From NCBI GenBank assembly GCA_041743935.1, contig JBGTLU010000048.1:1-8749 (forward strand): 8,749 bases of DNA. The letters are read 5' to 3'. Within the stretch, counting starts at the first letter, position 1, and every line of letters begins with the position of its first letter. The DNA is from JBGTLU01 sp041743935. Its GTDB lineage: Bacteria; Bacteroidota; Bacteroidia; Sphingobacteriales; Sphingobacteriaceae. Below are positions 4,895 through 8,749 of this stretch, piece after piece. Position numbers and translations under genes: made by a program. The notes under the pieces are model-generated. The model was not told where the DNA came from. It ran no database searches and was given only the letters and a program-made list of their open reading frames with translations.

Positions 4895-6144
4895 ACCAAT
4901 TGTATGGTATTTCTGCTACGTTGCTCTAATAACACCTCTTTGTTTAGCGTTATTTTGTCAATGGTTTCTTGGTTGTAATGTCGTATGGTGATGAGCTCTA
5001 AGTCTTCATTATATAAAACTTTAAACTCATTTTTTAATATATTTAATAGATTCTTGGTTTTCATTTTATCATCATCAATACACACTGAAAAAGAGAGAGC
5101 AGAAAGCTGCATGACATTTATTTTGATTTGATTTTCCGCAAAAATACCGAATAGAACACTTAAATTATCTTCGGCAATAAATGCAAAATCATGGGTAGAA
5201 ATTGAAAGTAAAAGTTGATTTTTCTTTACAATAATTGCCGGGATTTGAGTATCAAATACACTTAAGCTACTAATTTCTGTGCCTTTTTCTGCTGGCTGTA
5301 AAAATGGTTTTACGAGTAATTTTATCCCTGCGTTTTGTAATGGTTTAATGGTTTTCGGGTGGATGACAGTGGCACCATAATATGTCATTTCTATGGCTTC
5401 TGAATAGGGAATATGTTCGTATTTGGATGTAATATCAAACAATTTTGGGTCGGCATTTAAAACACCGGGTACATCTTTCCAGATGGTTAGGGATTTTGCT
5501 TGTAATGCCGAAGCAAAAATGGCGGCCGTATAATCTGAGCCTTCTCTGCCTAAGGTTGTGGTAAAGTTTTCGGAAGTGCCACCAATAAAACCCTGAGTTA
5601 ATACTATAGACTTTTTTAAAATAGATGGAATTTCATTTCTGATTAAATCATAGCTTAATTCTTGGTTTAACTTTCCTTCTCGGTACGTATTATCTGTTTG
5701 AATGTAAGTTCGGGCATCAACCCAGCTTGTTTTTAGTCCTATATGGTTTAAATAATTCGCAATTATTTTGGTAGAAATAAGCTCACCTACCGATACAATT
5801 TGATCGTATATAAAATCGTATGTGTCTTGTGGTTCCTCCTCCAAAATCCAATCGATTTCTACAAAGGAATTCGAAATATCTTCCAAGATATATTCGGGTG
5901 TTTGTTTATCAAATAAATCTTCAATAATTCCGAAATGATAGCTTTTTATTCTCTCAAAAATAGATTCGGTATTATCTCTGTTTATGTAAGCTTTGGTTAG
6001 ATTTTCTAATGTATTGGTGGTTTTTCCCATGGCAGAAACTACCACTAAAAGTGGTTCTCCAGCTACTAAGCCTACTATGTTTGCAAGATTTTTAACTCCT
6101 TCGGCATCTTTAACCGAAGCGCCTCCAAATTTATATACTATCAT
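4885..6144 (-). CDS. lysC: Aspartate kinase, monofunctional, ACT-containing
   Basis: Phosphorylates aspartate, the first step to lysine, threonine, methionine and diaminopimelate. The protein has 419 residues from the ATG at 6144. A TTG nine bases upstream is also open, but the ATG gives the expected start MIVYKFGGASV. The kinase domain runs to about residue 285. It includes KFGG (Lys5), SAMGKTTN (37-44), VGELIST (119-125), GREGSDYTAA (199-208) and WKDVPGVLNADPK (222-234). ACT-type regulatory sequence fills about 300-390, including a segment near 330-350 resembling the lysine-sensitive E. coli enzyme (LFGIFAENQIKINV). Feedback inhibition by lysine is likely but inferred. No homoserine dehydrogenase is fused. 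The third residue of the GRGGSD-type motif is Glu. The start overlaps the end of the acetyltransferase gene by 14 bases, implying co-transcription and coupled translation. Confidence 0.95.
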   Translation of the reverse strand: MIVYKFGGASVKDAEGVKNLANIVGLVAGEPLLVVVSAMGKTTNTLENLTKAYINRDNTESIFERIKSYHFGIIEDLFDKQTPEYILEDISNSFVEIDWILEEEPQDTYDFIYDQIVSVGELISTKIIANYLNHIGLKTSWVDARTYIQTDNTYREGKLNQELSYDLIRNEIPSILKKSIVLTQGFIGGTSENFTTTLGREGSDYTAAIFASALQAKSLTIWKDVPGVLNADPKLFDITSKYEHIPYSEAIEMTYYGATVIHPKTIKPLQNAGIKLLVKPFLQPAEKGTEISSLSVFDTQIPAIIVKKNQLLLSISTHDFAFIAEDNLSVLFGIFAENQIKINVMQLSALSFSVCIDDDKMKTKNLLNILKNEFKVLYNEDLELITIRHYNQETIDKITLNKEVLLEQRSRNTIQLVLK

Positions 6145-6616
6145 TTTCTGCAATCCAATTTTCTATTTGATCCTTGCTTAAGGAGCCATTTATCCATTCA
6201 GCATCTAAGTTTGCGTTATATTTTCGGTAAAAATTTAGCGCCGGTTCGTTCCAGTCGAGAACTTGCCAAGTCATTCCTTTAAAGTTCATTCGTTTGCATT
6301 CTCGTATCAACTCATCAAATAATAGTTTACCTAATCCTTTGCCTCGCATGGCTTCTGTCACCACAATATCTTCTAGATATAATCTGCATCCTTTCCAGGT
6401 AGAATATCGCACATAATAAAGAGCAAAACCTTCTATTTTATCATTCACTTCTATTACAAATGCTTTCCAAACTGGTTGTTCTTCAAAACCTGCTGTAATA
6501 AATTCTTCTAATGTAACCGTAACTTCCTGTGGAGCCCGTTCATATTCCGCCAATTCTTTTATTAGTTCCAATATTCTAGGGCAATCTTCTTTTGTAGCTA
6601 TACGAATGGCTGGCAT
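6131..6616 (-). CDS. GNAT acetyltransferase, SSAT-like (diamine/thialysine type)
   Basis: 161-residue acetyl-CoA-dependent N-acetyltransferase. It resembles the spermidine/spermine N1-acetyltransferase and thialysine N-epsilon-acetyltransferase family from end to end. Matches include an N-terminal IRIATKEDCPRILELIKELA, then EGFALYYVRYSTWKG (62-76). The acetyl-CoA motif LEDIVVTEAMRGKGLGKLL spans 81-99, with Arg91 and the R-G-K-G-L-G loop. DWNEPALNFYRK (121-132) places Tyr130 where SSAT has its catalytic tyrosine. A small diamine, or a lysine-like amine, is the expected substrate, but I cannot say which from sequence. It is the first gene of a pair with lysC, whose start lies inside its last codons. 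The 100-base gap upstream is AT-rich, and I found only a weak -7-like box (TACATTTC on the - strand, 6690-6683). Confidence 0.88.
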   Translation of the reverse strand: MPAIRIATKEDCPRILELIKELAEYERAPQEVTVTLEEFITAGFEEQPVWKAFVIEVNDKIEGFALYYVRYSTWKGCRLYLEDIVVTEAMRGKGLGKLLFDELIRECKRMNFKGMTWQVLDWNEPALNFYRKYNANLDAEWINGSLSKDQIENWIAENDSI

Positions 6617-6716
6617 TTTTTATTTAGTAGTTAGATTAGATTGTATAGATATAAGTATTGATTTATTAGTATTAAGTAATTCGAAATGTATAATTCATAA
6701 TTTAAATTTTAGCTTT

Positions 6717-7394
6717 TCAAGCTGTCGCCTTTCTTTTCCCAAAAATAACAGAACCCAAACGTACCATGGTACTTCCTTGTTCAATTGCTAATTTATAATC
6801 GGCAGACATGCCCATGGAAATTTCTTTAAAAGATTCATCTTTTCTAAAAAACGACTGTTTTATTCCCTTGAAAAACGTGTTTAGTTCGTAAAACTCTTCT
6901 TTGATTTTATCGGTATTTTTTGTGTTGGTAGCAATGCCCATTAAACCTACAATTCTTACGTTTTTTAGAGTACTAAACTCTTCGGATCTTAAAATTTCAA
7001 TCACTTCGTCAAAACCTAAACCAAATTTGGTGTCTTCATCTGCAATATCAACCTGAATTAAACAATCTATTACCCTTTTATTTTTAGCTGCTTGCTTATT
7101 TATTTCTTTCAATAACTTGAGGCTATCCACCGAATGTATGAGACTAACAAAAGGAGCAATGTATTTTACCTTATTGCTTTGTAAATGGCCAATCATGTGC
7201 CACTCTATATCTTGTGGAAGCATATTTTGTTTTGACACCATTTCTTGGACGATATTTTCTCCGAATATTCTTTGTCCGGCATCGTAGGCTTGCATTAACT
7301 CTTCTGGTGATTTAGTTTTACTTACAGCAATTAATTTTACGTGTACTTTGTCTAATTGCTCTTTAAATTCTTTTATATTCTTTGAGATACTCAT
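6717..7394 (-). CDS. yggS: YggS/PLPBP family pyridoxal phosphate homeostasis protein
   Basis: Cytoplasmic PLP-binding protein with a single alanine-racemase-like barrel. The family has no proven catalytic activity and controls free PLP and vitamin B6 homeostasis. The protein has 225 residues, the usual length. The PLP lysine is Lys26 in LIAVSKTKS. Other family signatures are GENIVQEMVSK (45-55), WHMIGHLQSNKVKYI, GLMGIAT, and SMGMSADYKLAIEQGSTMVRLGSVIFGKR near the C-terminus, which binds the phosphate. The start ATG (7394) lies opposite a lipoprotein gene across a 36-base divergent gap holding promoter-like boxes for both. The next gene downstream on the same strand (GNAT) begins 100 bases away. 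I see no clear terminator in between, so read-through is possible. Identification is secure. Confidence 0.95.
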   Translation of the reverse strand: MSISKNIKEFKEQLDKVHVKLIAVSKTKSPEELMQAYDAGQRIFGENIVQEMVSKQNMLPQDIEWHMIGHLQSNKVKYIAPFVSLIHSVDSLKLLKEINKQAAKNKRVIDCLIQVDIADEDTKFGLGFDEVIEILRSEEFSTLKNVRIVGLMGIATNTKNTDKIKEEFYELNTFFKGIKQSFFRKDESFKEISMGMSADYKLAIEQGSTMVRLGSVIFGKRKATA

Positions 7395-7409
7395 TTATAG
7401 CTAATTTTA
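7381..7409 (+). promoter_or_regulatory. Candidate promoter of the lipoprotein-mutS2 operon
   Basis: TTTG (7381-7384), 17 bases, then TAATTTTA (7402-7409), which differs from TAnnTTTG only at the last base. It lies 21 bases before the ATG at 7431 and overlaps the first codons of yggS on the other strand. The spacing is slightly short, so this is a moderate call. Confidence 0.4.
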
Positions 7410-7422
7410 TGCAGTATTTTGA

Positions 7423-7430
7423 CAAATATA
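7423..7430 (-). promoter_or_regulatory. Candidate -7 box of yggS
   Basis: Read on the - strand this is TATATTTG, a perfect TAnnTTTG -7 element, ending 28 bases before the yggS ATG. That predicts a leader of about 20 bases. No good TTTG -33 element is visible upstream. It directly abuts the ATG of the divergent lipoprotein gene, so transcription in the two directions may interfere. Confidence 0.42.
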
Positions 7431-7787
7431 ATGAAGAACATAAGTGCTTGTATTGTTTTACTGATTTTATCCTTTTCGTGTACCCAGAAAGTTCCTAAAG
7501 GAGTTATATCCGAAAACCAAATGATTGATATTTTGGTTGATATTCATCTAGCAGATGCCTATATATCACAAAAGTTCAGAGGCGATTCCATGTATACAGA
7601 AGCACAACAGTTGACAATAAAATTATTAAATCAAAGAGGATTAGACACCACTGCATTTTTCAATAGTTTGGAGTATTATACATCTCGTCCGGTTCAGTTA
7701 GATAAAATGTATGAAATTGTCATCGAAAAATTATCTGAAGCTCAAACCAAAAATCTATCTACTCCTCAAATACTCGAAGAAGAATAA
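7431..7787 (+). CDS. Small lipoprotein, DUF4296-like
   Basis: 118 residues, predicted to be exported and lipid-anchored. The N-terminus is KN, then a hydrophobic stretch ending LLILSFSC. Cys17 is the likely lipidated residue, although the box (Ser at -3) is loose, as is common in Bacteroidota. The mature part contains ISENQMIDILVDIHLADAYI, which I recognise from the DUF4296 family; its function is unknown. The rest is a predicted helical, charged tail ending LEEE. I chose the ATG at 7431; a TTG 12 bases upstream is in frame but would spoil the signal peptide. Its TAA overlaps the mutS2 ATG by one base, so the two are almost certainly co-transcribed, although no shared role is known. Confidence 0.8.
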   Translation: MKNISACIVLLILSFSCTQKVPKGVISENQMIDILVDIHLADAYISQKFRGDSMYTEAQQLTIKLLNQRGLDTTAFFNSLEYYTSRPVQLDKMYEIVIEKLSEAQTKNLSTPQILEEE

Positions 7788-8749
7788 TGCTATATCCGTT
7801 TAGCGTAGTAGATAAACTCGGTTTTACCGAAATTAAAGAATTACTTAGAGCAGAGTGCATTAGCCCAATGGGGAAAGCATTGGTTGATAAGATTCAATTC
7901 ATTACAAAATTTGAATTACTAGATAAACTATTAAAACAAACAGCAGAGTTTAAAGATTTATTACAAAACGATAGTCCGTTTCCGGCATCTAATTATCTCG
8001 ATTTTTCTTACCATATCCATAAAATGAAACCGGAAGGTTCTTTTCTGACCGAAGAAGAGCTGCACCAGTTAGCATTGGTATTAGCTACAGTTTTCCAAAC
8101 CGTTAAGTATTTTAAAGAACGAGAAAATAGATATTCAAATTTGCAATTGTTGTTAGATGGATTGGTAATAGAAGAGCAAATTTTAAAAGAAATTGATAAA
8201 GTTTTAGATCCGAAAGGGAGAATACGTACAAATGCTTCGAAAACTTTGCAGGATTTGTCGACAAAAATTGCAGCTGCCGAGAAAGAATCCGGAAACCGAA
8301 TGGACGCTTTGTTTAAACAAGCACAAAAGGAAGGATGGACGGGTGATGGCAGTTTAACTATAAGAGAGGGAAGGGTAGTAGTTCCTATTTTAGCAGAACA
8401 TAAAAGAAAATTTAAGGGTTACATCCACGATGAATCTTCTACCGGCCAAACGGTTTTTATTGAACCAGCAGAAGTATTTGAGTTAAATAATAAAATCCGT
8501 GATTTAGAATTTGAAAAACGCAGAGAAATTATTCGAATTTTAGTAGGAATTACTGCTCAAATACGACCGTATTCTACTTTACTGCAAAGTTATCATGGCT
8601 TACTTACCAAATTAGATTTTATTCGAGCAAAAGCAAAATTAGCTTTAAAGTTAGATGCTCAACTTCCAATATTAAAAAATGAACCCAGCATAAAATTATA
8701 CAATGCTAAGCATCCGCTTCTATATATTAGTCATCAACAAAGTGGCTTA
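7787..8749 (+). CDS. mutS2: MutS2 family protein, 3' part outside the window
   Basis: MutS2 proteins are DNA-binding ATPases, usually near 780-800 residues. They act on branched DNA and recombination intermediates, and in some Firmicutes on collided ribosomes; they are not classical mismatch repair proteins. The first 321 codons are present with no stop. The N-terminus (LYPFSVVDKLGFTEIKELLRAE, split here by family resemblance to L-x-F-x-x-I plus SPMGK) fits the family. The strongest evidence is IHDESSTGQTVFIEPAEV (residues 213-230), followed by LNNKIRDLEFEKRREI and the segment before the ATPase domain (YNAKHPLL). The Walker A, Walker B and C-terminal Smr parts would lie beyond the edge. The start ATG shares one base with the stop of the lipoprotein gene (TAATG). 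Confidence 0.92.
   Translation, partial: MLYPFSVVDKLGFTEIKELLRAECISPMGKALVDKIQFITKFELLDKLLKQTAEFKDLLQNDSPFPASNYLDFSYHIHKMKPEGSFLTEEELHQLALVLATVFQTVKYFKERENRYSNLQLLLDGLVIEEQILKEIDKVLDPKGRIRTNASKTLQDLSTKIAAAEKESGNRMDALFKQAQKEGWTGDGSLTIREGRVVVPILAEHKRKFKGYIHDESSTGQTVFIEPAEVFELNNKIRDLEFEKRREIIRILVGITAQIRPYSTLLQSYHGLLTKLDFIRAKAKLALKLDAQLPILKNEPSIKLYNAKHPLLYISHQQSGL

Noticed and set aside
6151..6153. TTG start for lysC
   Set aside because: The ATG three codons later gives the exact family N-terminus (MIVYKFGG), so the TTG is unnecessary.
6683..6690. -7 promoter box for the GNAT-lysC pair
   Set aside because: TACATTTC differs from TAnnTTTG at the last base and has no TTTG at a suitable distance upstream, so I did not list it as a feature.

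Overview
The window looks like a low-GC chromosomal segment from a member of the Bacteroidota, most likely a Sphingobacteriales- or Cytophagales-type genome (this rank is a guess). Three things support that. Almost no gene has a Shine-Dalgarno sequence. Several upstream regions carry the Bacteroidota promoter pattern (TTTG, about 17-21 bases, TAnnTTTG). One gene is a short DUF4296-type lipoprotein, a family I know only from this phylum.

Left part (1-2960, + strand): the conserved translation cluster thrS (5' end outside the window), infC, rpmI, rplT, closed by a strong intrinsic terminator. infC appears to start at an ATA codon that overlaps the thrS stop and is preceded by a near-perfect Shine-Dalgarno, an arrangement expected for IF3 autoregulation. 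The rpmI-rplT gap can fold into a pseudoknot-like structure and may be an L20 autoregulatory leader.

Middle part (2961-3794): about 830 bases with no credible gene. The last 33 bases of rplT plus its terminator and flank, about 121 bp in all, are duplicated exactly 810 bp downstream. The segment between the two copies holds four copies of a palindromic, REP-like element (three direct, one inverted), two of them within a 76-79 bp tandem repeat. This is the most unusual part of the window. It looks like the scar of a small integration or duplication event at the 3' end of rplT.

Right part, - strand (3795-7394): yggS (PLP homeostasis) stands upstream with its own promoter. An SSAT-like GNAT acetyltransferase follows, overlapping a lysC-type aspartate kinase, and then a CNNM/CorC-type membrane protein with CBS domains and its own promoter. 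The last gene ends inside the second copy of the duplication and uses its terminator.

Right end, + strand (7431-8749): a DUF4296-like lipoprotein gene, read divergently from yggS, runs directly into mutS2, which is cut by the window edge. Apart from the 3' end of rplT and the repeat region, the genes are ordinary housekeeping genes with intact motifs.
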